This document shows positions 44,358-53,699 of a stretch of 64,000 nt of DNA, piece by piece; position 1 is the first letter of the stretch, and each line of letters begins with the position of its first letter. The notes below the pieces were generated by a model. It had not been told where the DNA came from. It ran no database searches and saw only the letters and a list, made by a program, of their open reading frames with translations. Position numbers and translations under genes: made by a program. The DNA comes from an uncultured Verrucomicrobiota bacterium (GTDB lineage: Bacteria; Verrucomicrobiota; Kiritimatiellia; CAIVKH01): assembly GCA_937873455.1 (NCBI GenBank), contig CALMYG010000043.1:202930-266929 (forward strand). Reading direction: 5' to 3'.

Positions 44358-44369
44358 GGAAGCTGCTGT

Positions 44370-45212
44370 TTAGCGATTCGGCAAAATGCTGTCGATCATG
44401 CCCGGACCCGGCGACTTTTCCGCGCGCTGCCCCACGGCTTCAATCCGTCCGTTGGGTTGAGATTGCAGTTGGATATGGCTGTACGCCTGGCCAAAGGTTT
44501 GCCCCTCCAGCCGGGCGCCAAATGGCGAATAAATCATATGCGCGTAGGTCCGGGGCGCGGTTTGAAACAAAATATGCGCGTTGCCGACGGCATCCACCGC
44601 CAATTGCGGGGACTCATTCAAAACCGAGCGACCTAATGCAAAAACGCCGTAACATAAATTTGCGGCTTCGTCGTCGATCCGGAGAAGAATATGGTCCTGT
44701 TGTCCGCGGTTGATATGAAAAATCATGTAGGTGCGCGTCGTGTCATCGGCCGGGACAACCCCGGTAATCCGCGAAACCTCGCGACCGGTCACCACTTCCA
44801 AATGCCGCTTTTCCCCCCGGTAGGTTTTCCCCATCCAATCCACGCAGGGCTGTATGCTGTAATGGCCGGGTTGATTCATCGGGAAAATCCGGTTCATTTC
44901 GTTTGTGAACACCAACGTGCCCTGGGCGGACATCATCACCGGCGGCGGAGGCTCGACCTCGGGCAAGCGGGCCAGCGCATGTCCGAAATCATTGCGGACT
45001 TCGTAGTAGAAGCGCGGCCCGGTAGCGTCGCTGTTCAGCACCACCGGTTGACCGATCCGACTGCGCACCGTGGTTCGGGCGACGACCGGCTCGAATTGCA
45101 AATAAATCCGGTGGTCCAACCGGGTGGAGAGGTCGATCTGGGCGGAGACCCACGGCGGCACGGCGGCACAGGCAAGGGCAGTAAAAACGAGACAACGTAG
45201 AAATGATTTCAT
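44370..45212 (-). CDS. Exported protein of unknown function
   Basis: 280 residues from the ATG at 45212, which starts a clear signal peptide (MKSFLRCLVFTALACAAV, cleavage near VSAQ); an upstream in-frame start would bury it. The mature part is beta-rich with paired aromatic strands and no recognised domain. It starts 22 bases after the phosphoesterase stop and probably shares its transcript. Confidence 0.6.
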   Translation of the reverse strand: MKSFLRCLVFTALACAAVPPWVSAQIDLSTRLDHRIYLQFEPVVARTTVRSRIGQPVVLNSDATGPRFYYEVRNDFGHALARLPEVEPPPPVMMSAQGTLVFTNEMNRIFPMNQPGHYSIQPCVDWMGKTYRGEKRHLEVVTGREVSRITGVVPADDTTRTYMIFHINRGQQDHILLRIDDEAANLCYGVFALGRSVLNESPQLAVDAVGNAHILFQTAPRTYAHMIYSPFGARLEGQTFGQAYSHIQLQSQPNGRIEAVGQRAEKSPGPGMIDSILPNR

Positions 45213-45234
45213 GATAAGCAGGAACGGAGCAAGG

Positions 45235-45957
45235 TTAACGGCCGACGGCCAGCCGCGCGGCCAGGCGAGCGGGCAACCCCGCATCAATGATGGTTTTCTG
45301 AGCGGCTTGAATGTCGTAGGGTATTCGCCGCAGCTCAATCAAATTGTTGACCATATCGTAAATCACATAAGCGGCGCGTGGATCGCCATCCCGGGGTTGG
45401 CCGACGCTGCCGACATTGATGAAGTACTTTTTACCGACGCCGATCCTGATTTTTGTGTAGAGACCAAATCGGATGGTATCCGCCTTTTCAAAGGCAAGCG
45501 GAACGTGGGTATGGCCAAAGAAACAAACGGTGGATGTTTGGTAGCTAAAGTTGGACTCCGCCTCCAGCTTGTCAAAGACATAGCCCCAGGCCTCCGGGGT
45601 ATCCAAGGTGCTATGGACCATGGTGAAGGTTTCGACCCGGGCGATGTACCGCAGGTTACGCAGGTATTCAACCTGATCCGGATTCAATTGCTTGCGCGTC
45701 CATGCCACCACATCGGCAGCGAGGGGATGGAAATTATCGAGTTTTTCATCGTGCGAGCAGTAATGATCGTGGTTGCCCCGGACCGATACCGGACAGAGCG
45801 ACCGGATTTTTTCCAGGCATTCAATGGGATTGCCGTTGTAACCGACAATATCGCCTACGCACGCATAATGCGTAACCGCGTGGCGAGCAGCATCCTCCAA
45901 AACCGCCTGGAGGGCGTGAACGTTGGCATGGATGTCCCCGAGAATGGCGTACTTCAT
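45235..45957 (-). CDS. Calcineurin-like metallophosphoesterase
   Basis: 240 residues. All metal-binding motifs are present: GDIHAN, CVGDIVGYN, RGNHDHY, the TMVHST His, and FGHTHVP, plus NVGSVGQPRDGDPRAAY. This is the YfcE/ApaH-like small phosphodiesterase type. The substrate is not known. It shares the same motif order as the protein at 63063-63893. Confidence 0.88.
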   Translation of the reverse strand: MKYAILGDIHANVHALQAVLEDAARHAVTHYACVGDIVGYNGNPIECLEKIRSLCPVSVRGNHDHYCSHDEKLDNFHPLAADVVAWTRKQLNPDQVEYLRNLRYIARVETFTMVHSTLDTPEAWGYVFDKLEAESNFSYQTSTVCFFGHTHVPLAFEKADTIRFGLYTKIRIGVGKKYFINVGSVGQPRDGDPRAAYVIYDMVNNLIELRRIPYDIQAAQKTIIDAGLPARLAARLAVGR

Positions 45958-46023
45958 ACAAAACCGTTTTCCGACCTCATCATACCCAAATCAACCGGCA
46001 AAGGGAAGTTTTTAGGTACCCTC

Positions 46024-46326
46024 TCAGGAATAACGGATGACGAAACTATCAAACTCGCCGGTTGCGGTCGGCCATGAAAGGTCTTCACGGGTCACGTACC
46101 GGAAAATATGGGAGTCCCGCAATGCATTCAGGAAGCGGGTAAGCTCCTCTTCCTCGCCTTCGGCAACCAGCCGGACAGAACCCTCCATCATGTTCTGTAC
46201 GTAACCGGTCACCGCGAACCCCCGGGCGATTTCCACCGTGGTAAAACGGAAACCGACGCCCTGGACACGACCGTCAAACGTAGCGACCAGCCGTCGCGGC
46301 ATTTTGTTTTTTTCCGACTTTGTCAT
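46024..46326 (-). CDS. acyP: Acylphosphatase
   Basis: 100 residues from the ATG at 46326. The phosphate loop GRVQGVGFRF holds the catalytic Arg and GYVQNMMEGSVRL the catalytic Asn. Hydrolyses acyl phosphates; the physiological role is unclear in most bacteria. Start chosen because an upstream extension would overlap the divergent lepB gene. Confidence 0.9.
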   Translation of the reverse strand: MTKSEKNKMPRRLVATFDGRVQGVGFRFTTVEIARGFAVTGYVQNMMEGSVRLVAEGEEEELTRFLNALRDSHIFRYVTREDLSWPTATGEFDSFVIRYS

Positions 46327-46364
46327 GACGATGCCTGTATTTCGTAAAAGATTGGGGTATTTTA

Positions 46365-46862
46365 GTGAGGATGACAAGACTCAAGACGCTCATTTGGGGT
46401 CGAAATCCGAAGAAAACCCTGTTGCGATGCCTGCTGCTGGGCCTGGTGGCCGCGTGGGTATTCGGGTGGTGGTTGCGCCCGGTTCGGGTCGTCGGCATCA
46501 GCATGGAACCCACCATGCACCACGGGGGCGTGCACCTGATCGATTTGCGCAAATTCCGCTCCCGGGAACCGGGTCGCGGCGACTTGGTCGCCATTGCCAT
46601 GCCGGGCCGCCGATCCTTTTACCTCAAGCGTGTATTGGGTTTGCCCGGAGAAACGATTGCCTTTCGTCAGGGCAGACTGGTAATCAACGACCGTGAACTT
46701 CCGGAACCATATCTCTACGAACTCGGGGACTGGGAACTGGAGGATACCCCGATTCCGACCGGGGTTTATTTTGTGGCCGGAGACAACCGCGCCACACCTT
46801 TTTCCGGACATACCCTGGGCCTGGTGGAACGATCAAACATCGCCGGGGGATTGTTCCGATGA
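46365..46862 (+). CDS. lepB: Signal peptidase I
   Basis: 165 residues, one N-terminal membrane helix, then the catalytic Ser in VGISMEPTM and the general-base Lys in FYLKRVLGLPGE, followed by VAGDNRATPFSGH. It cleaves signal peptides of exported proteins on the outer face of the inner membrane. GTG at 46365 or ATG at 46371 may be the start. The next gene overlaps its end by 4 bases. Confidence 0.9.
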   Translation: MRMTRLKTLIWGRNPKKTLLRCLLLGLVAAWVFGWWLRPVRVVGISMEPTMHHGGVHLIDLRKFRSREPGRGDLVAIAMPGRRSFYLKRVLGLPGETIAFRQGRLVINDRELPEPYLYELGDWELEDTPIPTGVYFVAGDNRATPFSGHTLGLVERSNIAGGLFR

Positions 46863-47368
46863 ACCGGATCAGATTCGTTGCCTGGATCGTAGCGCTTGCC
46901 CTGCTTGGCGGATTTCTGGTGGCATGCTGGCCGACCGACCAACGAAAAGTCGCACGGCAAACCCGGGCATTCCTGAACGCGGTCGCCAAGAATGGACCGG
47001 AGAGCCTTCCGGTATCGGCGGCGCGCGCTTACGAGGCGGCCTCACACGTGGGCCCCGAATTAACGCTGAGACTCGGCGACCCTTTTCCTGCCCGGTTGAC
47101 GAAATCGGAATTCACCTCCCTGCTGCAACAGGTCCGCGGCAGAGCCGATCGTCTTGACATGAAAAGTCGGGGCGTTGAAATACACCGCCAAGAGGATGGC
47201 ATGCTTGTGGATGTCACCCTCGAAGCGACGGTCGCGTTGCAGGGTCGCCGTGAATCGATGATCGGAACATACCGGTTGCTGTGGGTGCGGATGGATACTG
47301 CCTGGCGGTTAACCCGGGTCGAGGCACTGAATGTTATTCAGCATCCCCAAGCGACAAGCTGGTGGTGA
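46859..47368 (+). CDS. Probable lipoprotein of unknown function
   Basis: 169 residues, start overlapping the lepB stop. The N-terminus has a hydrophobic run ending in a lipobox-like LVAC (Cys near 23). The remaining about 145 residues resemble a small alpha/beta fold with a C-terminal strand pair (MIGTYRLLWVRMDTAWRLTRVEAL), perhaps NTF2-like. The family is not recognised. Its tie to lepB suggests a role at the envelope. Confidence 0.6.
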   Translation: MNRIRFVAWIVALALLGGFLVACWPTDQRKVARQTRAFLNAVAKNGPESLPVSAARAYEAASHVGPELTLRLGDPFPARLTKSEFTSLLQQVRGRADRLDMKSRGVEIHRQEDGMLVDVTLEATVALQGRRESMIGTYRLLWVRMDTAWRLTRVEALNVIQHPQATSWW

Positions 47369-47390
47369 ACACGGCGTGACGTGAGGGATG

Positions 47391-48080
47391 TTACCAAACG
47401 CCGCCGCCCTGCTCCATACGCCGCAAATCGTCGATGGTACCGATACGCGAAGAAAATGCCTTGACCGCCACGATCTTGGGCGGACTTCCGGCAACCTGCA
47501 ATTCTTCCAAGATGGTTTTGACCGTTTTCTTTTTTTTGCGGAGGTGCGCCTCGGCTTTTTCCAGTGTCTCCGCCTTCACGGCCAATGGGAAGGCGTACAT
47601 CCATACCAAACCGCCCGGATGAAACGTTTCCACCGCGCCGTTTTTTTCGACCGAAGCGGTCGCTTCCGGCACGGCCTTTCCCATCATCGCGGAACCCTGG
47701 CGTTTTGCGGTTTTAATAATCTCCGACAAATCAGTCGCCTGGATGCGCGGACGTGACGCCTCATGCACCACGATCATGGTGGCATCGGAATCAAAATATT
47801 TTCGCGCCTGGGCAAAAGACGCCAACTCGTTGGCGCCACCGGGAACGACTTTGCGCACTTTGTGAATGCCAAACAACTGAATCACGGAAACCACCTGCTC
47901 CAAGCGATCCTTCGGAGCGACCACCACCACCGCATCCACTTCCGGACAATGCTCCAAGGCGATCAGGCTGTAGGAAAGCACCGGTTGATTGTGAAGATTG
48001 AGGAAAGCGGTGCAGGTTTCGGCATTGAGCATTTCGTCCTTGCCACTCGCGACGACCACCGCCCACGTCGAGCCGGTCAT
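47391..48080 (-). CDS. IspD-like nucleotidyltransferase-fold protein lacking catalytic residues
   Basis: 229 residues aligning with IspD from AVVVASGKDEM to the C-terminal IGTIDDLRRME. In E. coli IspD the GFGRRM loop and Lys27 are needed for CTP handling; here the aligned segment ASGKDEMLNAETCTAF has Met at the Arg20 position and Thr at Lys27. The VHDAARP motif has become VHEASRP, the TDEASAL motif is absent. It is probably not a working MEP-pathway enzyme. It may act as a different transferase or regulator. Confidence 0.65.
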   Translation of the reverse strand: MTGSTWAVVVASGKDEMLNAETCTAFLNLHNQPVLSYSLIALEHCPEVDAVVVVAPKDRLEQVVSVIQLFGIHKVRKVVPGGANELASFAQARKYFDSDATMIVVHEASRPRIQATDLSEIIKTAKRQGSAMMGKAVPEATASVEKNGAVETFHPGGLVWMYAFPLAVKAETLEKAEAHLRKKKKTVKTILEELQVAGSPPKIVAVKAFSSRIGTIDDLRRMEQGGGVW

Positions 48081-48253
48081 TGTTGCGACCCCTCGTTACA
48101 ACCCGCATTACCTAGTTTCATGCATTCCCCCTGTCTGGTCCGAGATCGAATTCGCTGTAACCTTCACCAAGAAGGCTAGTTAGGAAAAGACGCAGGGTCA
48201 AGGCGTTTATTGAGATTGCGTTAATTACGTGCAATCCAATGCCGGACAAAGGG

Positions 48254-48919
48254 TTACGAACCAGGATTAGCGGCGGCATCACGCAATTCGGCGATACGCG
48301 CCATAACCATGGCGCCAATGCCCATGTAGTCCGGTTTGCCCCGATCATCGGTCAAGCACAGCGCCTCGGGTGAGATGGGCGGACCGAAATGTACGGAAAC
48401 CGGAGCCGACTTCATTTTCTTCGCGCCCTTGGGCCATGCTTCATAACTGCCGCGAATGTAGGCGGGAACAACCGGCACATTGGCTTTATGGATCAGAAAG
48501 CCAACGCCGCCTTTCGCCGGTTGTAAGTGACCGTCCGGGGTGCGGGTTCCTTCCGGAAACAAGGCCACGCAATGTCCTTCCCGCAAAAGCTGAATGGCCG
48601 TTTTGATCGCACCGACATCCCCTTTTTCACGGGATAGCGGAACCACCCCGAACCGGTAATAAAACCACGCCAAAAAGGAATGATCAAACAACGTATCGCG
48701 GGCCATGAAGCGAACCGGACGATGGGGCACCGCGACGCCGAGTACCGGCGGATCAAGAAAACTCGCGTGATTGGAGGCGATGATCACCCCACCCTCCGCG
48801 GGAATATAGGCATAATCATGGGAGCGAAAACGGCAGCGGACGCGTAAGGCCAAGCCCAGTATCCGACGGAAAAGATCGTAGATCCAGGGAACGAACGCCT
48901 GCTCCCGACGCCGCGCCAT
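48254..48919 (-). CDS. plsC: 1-acyl-glycerol-3-phosphate acyltransferase (PlsC)
   Basis: 221 residues. The acyltransferase motif NHASFLDPP (His and Asp catalytic) lies near residue 50; FPEGTRTPDG is the glycerol-phosphate-binding motif. It makes phosphatidic acid. Starts 2 bases after cmk, and is the last gene of the trpS-to-plsC operon. The following 173 bases hold no gene that I can support. Confidence 0.9.
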   Translation of the reverse strand: MARRREQAFVPWIYDLFRRILGLALRVRCRFRSHDYAYIPAEGGVIIASNHASFLDPPVLGVAVPHRPVRFMARDTLFDHSFLAWFYYRFGVVPLSREKGDVGAIKTAIQLLREGHCVALFPEGTRTPDGHLQPAKGGVGFLIHKANVPVVPAYIRGSYEAWPKGAKKMKSAPVSVHFGPPISPEALCLTDDRGKPDYMGIGAMVMARIAELRDAAANPGS

Positions 48920-48921
48920 GG

Positions 48922-49602
48922 TCAGTGACCGGCCTCTCGTACGTCATCGACAATCCGGTCAACCACTTGTTCGGGACCCATTCCGGTGGAGTCGATGACC
49001 TTGGCGCCCAAGGCGATTTGAAGCGGCGCGGCTTTCCGGGTCGAGTCCTTGCGATCGCGACGGGCGAGGGAGTCAAAGACTTCCTCCACATTGTTGTAGC
49101 CGGGTTTATTCGCCAGCTCGTTGTACCGGCGACGCGCACGTTCTTCGGGATCAGCATCCAGATAATATTTAAACGGGCTGTCCGGGAATACCACCGTGCC
49201 GATATCCCGGCCCTCCATGGCAAGTGATCCCAGTCGTGCGGTATCGCGAAGCATCCGGACCAAATACGTGCGCACTTCAGGAATCGCCGCGATATCACTG
49301 ACGTGCTCCTGAACCGGTTGCGACCGGATCTGGTCACCGGGTTCTTCTCCATCAATGGCAAACATCACCGCGCCGTCGCGCAAAAAACATTGGAAATCAA
49401 TACGGGCGATCAAGGCGATCACCTGGGTTGCATCGGAGGTTTCGATCCCTTCACGCAGACATTTCCAGGTAATGCCGCGGTAAAACGAACCTGAATCGAC
49501 GTAATGGTATCCCAACCGTTGCGCGGCCAGTCGGGCCACCGTGGATTTCCCGGAGGCTGACGGGCCGTCAATGGCGATCACAATGGCCGCCCTATTCGAC
49601 AT
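48922..49602 (-). CDS. cmk: Cytidylate kinase
   Basis: 226 residues from the ATG at 49602; earlier in-frame starts lie within aroA. P-loop AIDGPSASGKST near residues 9-20, HYVDSGSFYRG, MEGRDIGTVVFPDS and RRYNELANKPGYNNVEEV match the CMP kinase family, with its extra NMP-binding insertion. Phosphorylates CMP/dCMP. Overlaps aroA by 11 bases. Confidence 0.95.
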   Translation of the reverse strand: MSNRAAIVIAIDGPSASGKSTVARLAAQRLGYHYVDSGSFYRGITWKCLREGIETSDATQVIALIARIDFQCFLRDGAVMFAIDGEEPGDQIRSQPVQEHVSDIAAIPEVRTYLVRMLRDTARLGSLAMEGRDIGTVVFPDSPFKYYLDADPEERARRRYNELANKPGYNNVEEVFDSLARRDRKDSTRKAAPLQIALGAKVIDSTGMGPEQVVDRIVDDVREAGH

Positions 49603-50917
49603 GGCCGCCCAACGCCCGAAGATGATCCCAGAAACCGGGATAGGAGGTATCCACACAAGCGACATTCTGAATAATCACCGGCGCCGTGGCATGCGTCCCG
49701 AGAATCGCCATGGACATGGCAATGCGGTGGTCGCCAAAGCTCCGCACGGAACTTTGCGGCGTCAACGGATTGCCGCCGTTGATGATCATGCCGTCCGGTT
49801 GTTCCTCGGCATCGACCCCCATCAACCGCAGATTTCCGGCCATGGTCGCGATACGGTCCGACTCCTTGACCCGCAATTCATGCGCGTCTTTGATGACCGA
49901 GCGCCCCTTGGCCAGGGCGGCGAGTACGAAAATGACCGGTAGTTCATCAATCAAATTGGGGATGGCATCACCACCGACTTCAAACCCGGTAAGCCGGGCG
50001 CCCTTAATCGTGATATCGCCGGCGGGCTCGACGTGGTTGGTGCCTTTATACGGCTTCACGGTTACGCCGGCGCCGGCATTTTTCAGTACATCCAGCAGCG
50101 CGATCCGGCGCGGGTTCAACCCGACATTGCGCACGACCAGGGTTTGTCCCGGACGGGCCGCCACCGCGACCATCCAGAACGCCGCGGAGGAAAAATCGCC
50201 GGGAATGATGTACGGCCGGGCTTTGATGGTCGGACCTTTCGGACCCAATCCGCGAATTTCCACCTGCAATCCCTTCAAGGTAATGGGCAATCCCAATGCA
50301 CCCAGCAAACGCTCGGTATGATCGCGGGTGTGCACCGGCTCGGTCACCCGGGTGATGCCTTCGGCAAACAATCCGGCCAGCATAATGCAGGACTTGACCT
50401 GAGCCGAGGCGACCGGGAGCAGATAATCGATACCCTTGAGTTTGCCGCCGGTAATACGGATCGGCGCGGTACCTTTTTCCCCGGTCAGCTCCACCTTGGC
50501 GCCCATCATTTCCAGGGGTTCCTTGATACGTCGCATCGGCCGGGACCGCAGGGATTCATCACCGGTCAGTTCAACGGTAAACGGGCAGGAAGCCAGAATA
50601 CCCGAGAGCAGGCGGATGCTGGTGCCGGAATTGCCGATATCCAAAGCGCCCGCCGGTGGAATGAACTTTCCGCCGGTGCCTTGAATGTTCAGCTTGCCAT
50701 CGGGAGTTTCAAAGGAGCGAGCCCCGAGCGCCTCCATGGCCTTCAGGGTGTTGACGCAATCTTCGCTCTGAAGAAAGTTTTCAACTTCCGACGCCCCCGA
50801 GGCCATGCCGGAAAACATGGCCACCCGGTGGGAAATGCTTTTATCACCCGGAACGCGGATTTCGCCGCAGATTTTTTCCGCCGGATGAACGATCGCCGAA
50901 ATCGGGACCGTCACCAT
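49592..50917 (-). CDS. aroA: EPSP synthase (3-phosphoshikimate 1-carboxyvinyltransferase)
   Basis: 441 residues from the ATG at 50917, 4 bases after the tyrA stop; an upstream ATG at 50968 would give an unusually long start. Motifs: VPGDKSISHR (PEP and Pi binding), LDIGNSGTSIRLLSG, SLRSRPMRRIKEPL, DELPVIFVLA and KESDRIATMAGNL. The sixth step of the shikimate pathway. Overlaps cmk. Confidence 0.95.
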   Translation of the reverse strand: MVTVPISAIVHPAEKICGEIRVPGDKSISHRVAMFSGMASGASEVENFLQSEDCVNTLKAMEALGARSFETPDGKLNIQGTGGKFIPPAGALDIGNSGTSIRLLSGILASCPFTVELTGDESLRSRPMRRIKEPLEMMGAKVELTGEKGTAPIRITGGKLKGIDYLLPVASAQVKSCIMLAGLFAEGITRVTEPVHTRDHTERLLGALGLPITLKGLQVEIRGLGPKGPTIKARPYIIPGDFSSAAFWMVAVAARPGQTLVVRNVGLNPRRIALLDVLKNAGAGVTVKPYKGTNHVEPAGDITIKGARLTGFEVGGDAIPNLIDELPVIFVLAALAKGRSVIKDAHELRVKESDRIATMAGNLRLMGVDAEEQPDGMIINGGNPLTPQSSVRSFGDHRIAMSMAILGTHATAPVIIQNVACVDTSYPGFWDHLRALGGHVE

Positions 50918-50921
50918 GCCG

Positions 50922-51809
50922 TTATTCTTCGCTATTGGCGTTATTTCCATAATGTACAAATGCCTCACGCGCGGTTTTTCCCTCGCGCAGGATTTCCTCT
51001 ATATCAGAAAACGATTCGTGATCCAACTTTTCAATAAACCGGCTCAAGACTGCGGCAAAAGCCTTTAATTCGCCGCACAGCGCGGCGCGGTTGGTCCGGG
51101 CAATGTCCATCCAGATATCCACGCCGCCCGAGGCAATGCGCGTGGTATCCCGGTATCCGGCCCCGCAAAAGCGGGGCAAATCCGCACGCCGGCCGGGTTG
51201 ACCGAGCGTGGCGGCCAACAAGGCGGCCACCATGTGCGGCAAGTGACTGGTGGCGGCGAGCACCCGATCGTGTTCTTCCGGCGTCATGGCCACCACGCAG
51301 GAACCGACGCTTTCCCATAGCCCGCGCAGCATGGCGACTTTTTCCGACGCGGTAGCGACATCCGGGGTGATTACGACCATCGCGCCGCGGTACAAATCCT
51401 CGCGCGCCGCCTCAATCCCCTGCTGCTCCGAACCGGCGATCGGATGGCTGCCGATGAACAAGGCCTCCCGACCAGCCAGTAAGTCCGTACAGTGGCGCTG
51501 GACGTCCGCCTTGGTGCTGCCCACATCGGTTACCAGTGCGCCGGGCTTCAACCCGGGCAATACGGCCCGCAGTTGCTCGGGAATAGACAAGATTGGCGCG
51601 CAACAAACAACGACATCGGCGTCGCGCACCGCCTCGACCGGATCAGCAAAGAATTGGTCAATCGCACCCCGCTCCAGCGCCATCGCCCCGCGGGTTTCCG
51701 AGCGGGTGCAGCCAAAAACGGTTGCCGACGGGGAGGCGCGGCGAAGGGCCAGGCCGAGCGATCCGCCCATCAGCCCCAACCCCAGGACGGTCACGATCAT
51801 ACGCGGCAC
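50922..51809 (-). CDS. tyrA: Prephenate dehydrogenase
   Basis: 295 residues: NAD-binding GLGLMGGSLGLAL at the start, SHPIAGSEQQG with the catalytic His, and a C-terminal dimerisation helix region (LPRFCGAGYRDTTRIASG). Oxidises prephenate to 4-hydroxyphenylpyruvate for tyrosine. Overlaps hisC by 13 bases. No ACT domain is present, so feedback control may act elsewhere. Confidence 0.92.
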   Translation of the reverse strand: MPRMIVTVLGLGLMGGSLGLALRRASPSATVFGCTRSETRGAMALERGAIDQFFADPVEAVRDADVVVCCAPILSIPEQLRAVLPGLKPGALVTDVGSTKADVQRHCTDLLAGREALFIGSHPIAGSEQQGIEAAREDLYRGAMVVITPDVATASEKVAMLRGLWESVGSCVVAMTPEEHDRVLAATSHLPHMVAALLAATLGQPGRRADLPRFCGAGYRDTTRIASGGVDIWMDIARTNRAALCGELKAFAAVLSRFIEKLDHESFSDIEEILREGKTAREAFVHYGNNANSEE

Positions 51810-52921
51810 TCCTCGCCGGCCATCACTTCGGCCAGCGCGGCAATCAGGTGTTCGTTTTCTTCCGGAGTGCCAATGGTCACGCGAACATATTCAGGCAGGT
51901 CGTACACATCCACCGGGCGCACGATGATCCGTCGTTGCTGCAGCGCCTCAAAGACCCTGCGTCCGTTGCCGACCTTGACGAGCAGGAAGTTCGCCACCGA
52001 GGGCACATACGACAGCCCCATGCCATCCAGCGCCTCGCCGACCCGGCGCAAGCCCTCCGCGATCAGCTCGCGGGTTTGTGCCACAAAGGCGTCATCACTC
52101 AGCGCGGCCAACGCCGCCGCCTGGGCCATGGCATTGATGTTGAAGGGTTGACGCACCCGGTGCAGCAAGTTCACCCCTTCCCGCGGGGCGATGGCATAAC
52201 CGATTCGCAAACCGGCCAATCCGTAGGTTTTCGAAAAAGTCCGGAGCACAAATACATTGCGATCCTCCCGCACATACGCGCAGGTGTCGGGTCGACGGTC
52301 ATCGGGAAGCAGCTCAATGTACGCTTCATCAAACACCACCGCGACATGATCCGGTACATCCTTCATGAAGGCCCGGATTTCCCGGTCTTCCACCATGGTG
52401 CCGGTCGGATTGTTCGGGTTGCTGATGAAAACCAGCCGGGTTTGATCGTTTATAGCCCGGGCCATTGCGGGTAAATCATGCCGGAAATCCCGCATGGGCA
52501 CGCTGGTAACCGGGGCCTGGTAGAGCGCGGCAACCAGACGGTACACAATGAAGGCATGATCCGAAACCACCACCTGGGTGTGCGGGTCGAGAAAGACATG
52601 CCCGAGCAATTGAATGATTTCGTTGCTGCCGTGGCCGATAAACAATTGGGAATCGTCCATGCCCAGTTTGGCGGCCAGGGCCTGACGCAAACGGTAGTTG
52701 TCGCCGTCGGGATAAATATGCATGCGCGCGGCATGCTCCCGCATCGCGGCCACCGCACGGGGCGAAGGACCGAGGGAGTTCTCGTTGGAGGCGAGCTTGA
52801 TAATGGTGTCGGGATCGCCCAGACCCAGTTCCCGGGCCACTTCCTCCATCGGCTTTCCGGGTTGGTACATGGCCAACCCCCCCACCCATTTTTTGGCAAT
52901 ATGATTCAGTTGATTCACCAT
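51797..52921 (-). CDS. hisC: Histidinol-phosphate / aromatic aminotransferase
   Basis: 374 residues from the ATG at 52921 with an AGGA site upstream; earlier starts lie in the mutase gene. Class I/II aminotransferase with KLASNENSLGPSPRA, the PLP Lys in TFSKTYGLAGLRIGY, NPNNPTGT and a C-terminal RVTIG. HisC proteins also aminate aromatic oxoacids. Its place between chorismate mutase and tyrA suggests it acts on 4-hydroxyphenylpyruvate or prephenate here; no other his genes are in the window. Confidence 0.85.
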   Translation of the reverse strand: MVNQLNHIAKKWVGGLAMYQPGKPMEEVARELGLGDPDTIIKLASNENSLGPSPRAVAAMREHAARMHIYPDGDNYRLRQALAAKLGMDDSQLFIGHGSNEIIQLLGHVFLDPHTQVVVSDHAFIVYRLVAALYQAPVTSVPMRDFRHDLPAMARAINDQTRLVFISNPNNPTGTMVEDREIRAFMKDVPDHVAVVFDEAYIELLPDDRRPDTCAYVREDRNVFVLRTFSKTYGLAGLRIGYAIAPREGVNLLHRVRQPFNINAMAQAAALAALSDDAFVAQTRELIAEGLRRVGEALDGMGLSYVPSVANFLLVKVGNGRRVFEALQQRRIIVRPVDVYDLPEYVRVTIGTPEENEHLIAALAEVMAGEECRV

Positions 52922-52928
52922 ACTATTC

Positions 52929-53699
52929 CTAAACCAGGCATATCGTCGCACCGGTAGCGAGCAGGATATCTCCATACTGTTGGGCCACCGCTTCCGCGGT
53001 ATGATCAAACCGGATGACCAGCATACCGCCGCCCGGTTGTTCCGTATGCGGCAGCCACTCCACCGACCGGACCGGCACGTTTGTCAACCAGTCTGGAGGC
53101 AGGGCCTGACCACGCGATGCCTCCATCCAACAATACCCCATTCCCGGCCCGGTGACCATGACCGATCCGCGACGCTGGTAGGCATGCAACCAGGTCGCCC
53201 CACCCGGCCCTTCGAGAACCCAACCTGCCCGCCAGATCACGGCATCATCGCCCAGTTGGCGAAGCACCTCCTCCCGGCAGGAATTCGTGACCAGAAGCAT
53301 GGCGTCGGCGCGCCCGCGCCAAGCGTGAATCGCTTGCTCGGGAGAGCTGGCGACAACGCAATCGGTATTGCCACCCGCGACGTAAGCCAACGCGGCCGCG
53401 GCTTCGTCTTCCGGCAAGCCGACGATAACCACCGCGCCGTTCTGTTCCAACGCCAGCGCGGAAGCCATAATCTCACGATAAATCCGGGTCAGGGCAAGAT
53501 GCGGAAGCGGTCCGGCATTTCGCGCGGTCAGCCGACGCATAACCTGTCGCTCCCGCTCCGGGACATACAACGCATCGCCATGCGCATGCTTGATCCGCCC
53601 GATCTCCATGGCCAGGCGCGCCCGCTCGTTCAGCAAGGGTATGATCTGATCGTCCAGGCGATCAATCGCCGCACGCAACTCTTCCAACGAAAGCCCCAT
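52929..53699 (-). CDS. AroQ-type chorismate mutase with an unusual C-terminal domain
   Basis: 256 residues. Residues 1-90 are an AroQ mutase (LRAAIDRLDDQIIPLLNERARLAMEIGRIK, VPERERQVMRRL, IYREIMASAL). The rest (about 90-256) sits where P-proteins carry prephenate dehydratase. It keeps the strand-helix rhythm (VVASSPEQAIHAWRGRADAMLLVTNS) but has no TRF-type catalytic motif; its last about 35 residues are ACT-like. Mutase activity is likely; dehydratase is not supported. Overlaps scpB by one base (ATGA). Confidence 0.75.
   Translation of the reverse strand: MGLSLEELRAAIDRLDDQIIPLLNERARLAMEIGRIKHAHGDALYVPERERQVMRRLTARNAGPLPHLALTRIYREIMASALALEQNGAVVIVGLPEDEAAAALAYVAGGNTDCVVASSPEQAIHAWRGRADAMLLVTNSCREEVLRQLGDDAVIWRAGWVLEGPGGATWLHAYQRRGSVMVTGPGMGYCWMEASRGQALPPDWLTNVPVRSVEWLPHTEQPGGGMLVIRFDHTAEAVAQQYGDILLATGATICLV

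Noticed and set aside
48081..48253. A small gene or RNA in the gap between the IspD-like gene and plsC
   Set aside because: No start with ribosome-binding site, no tRNA fold and no terminator could be supported.
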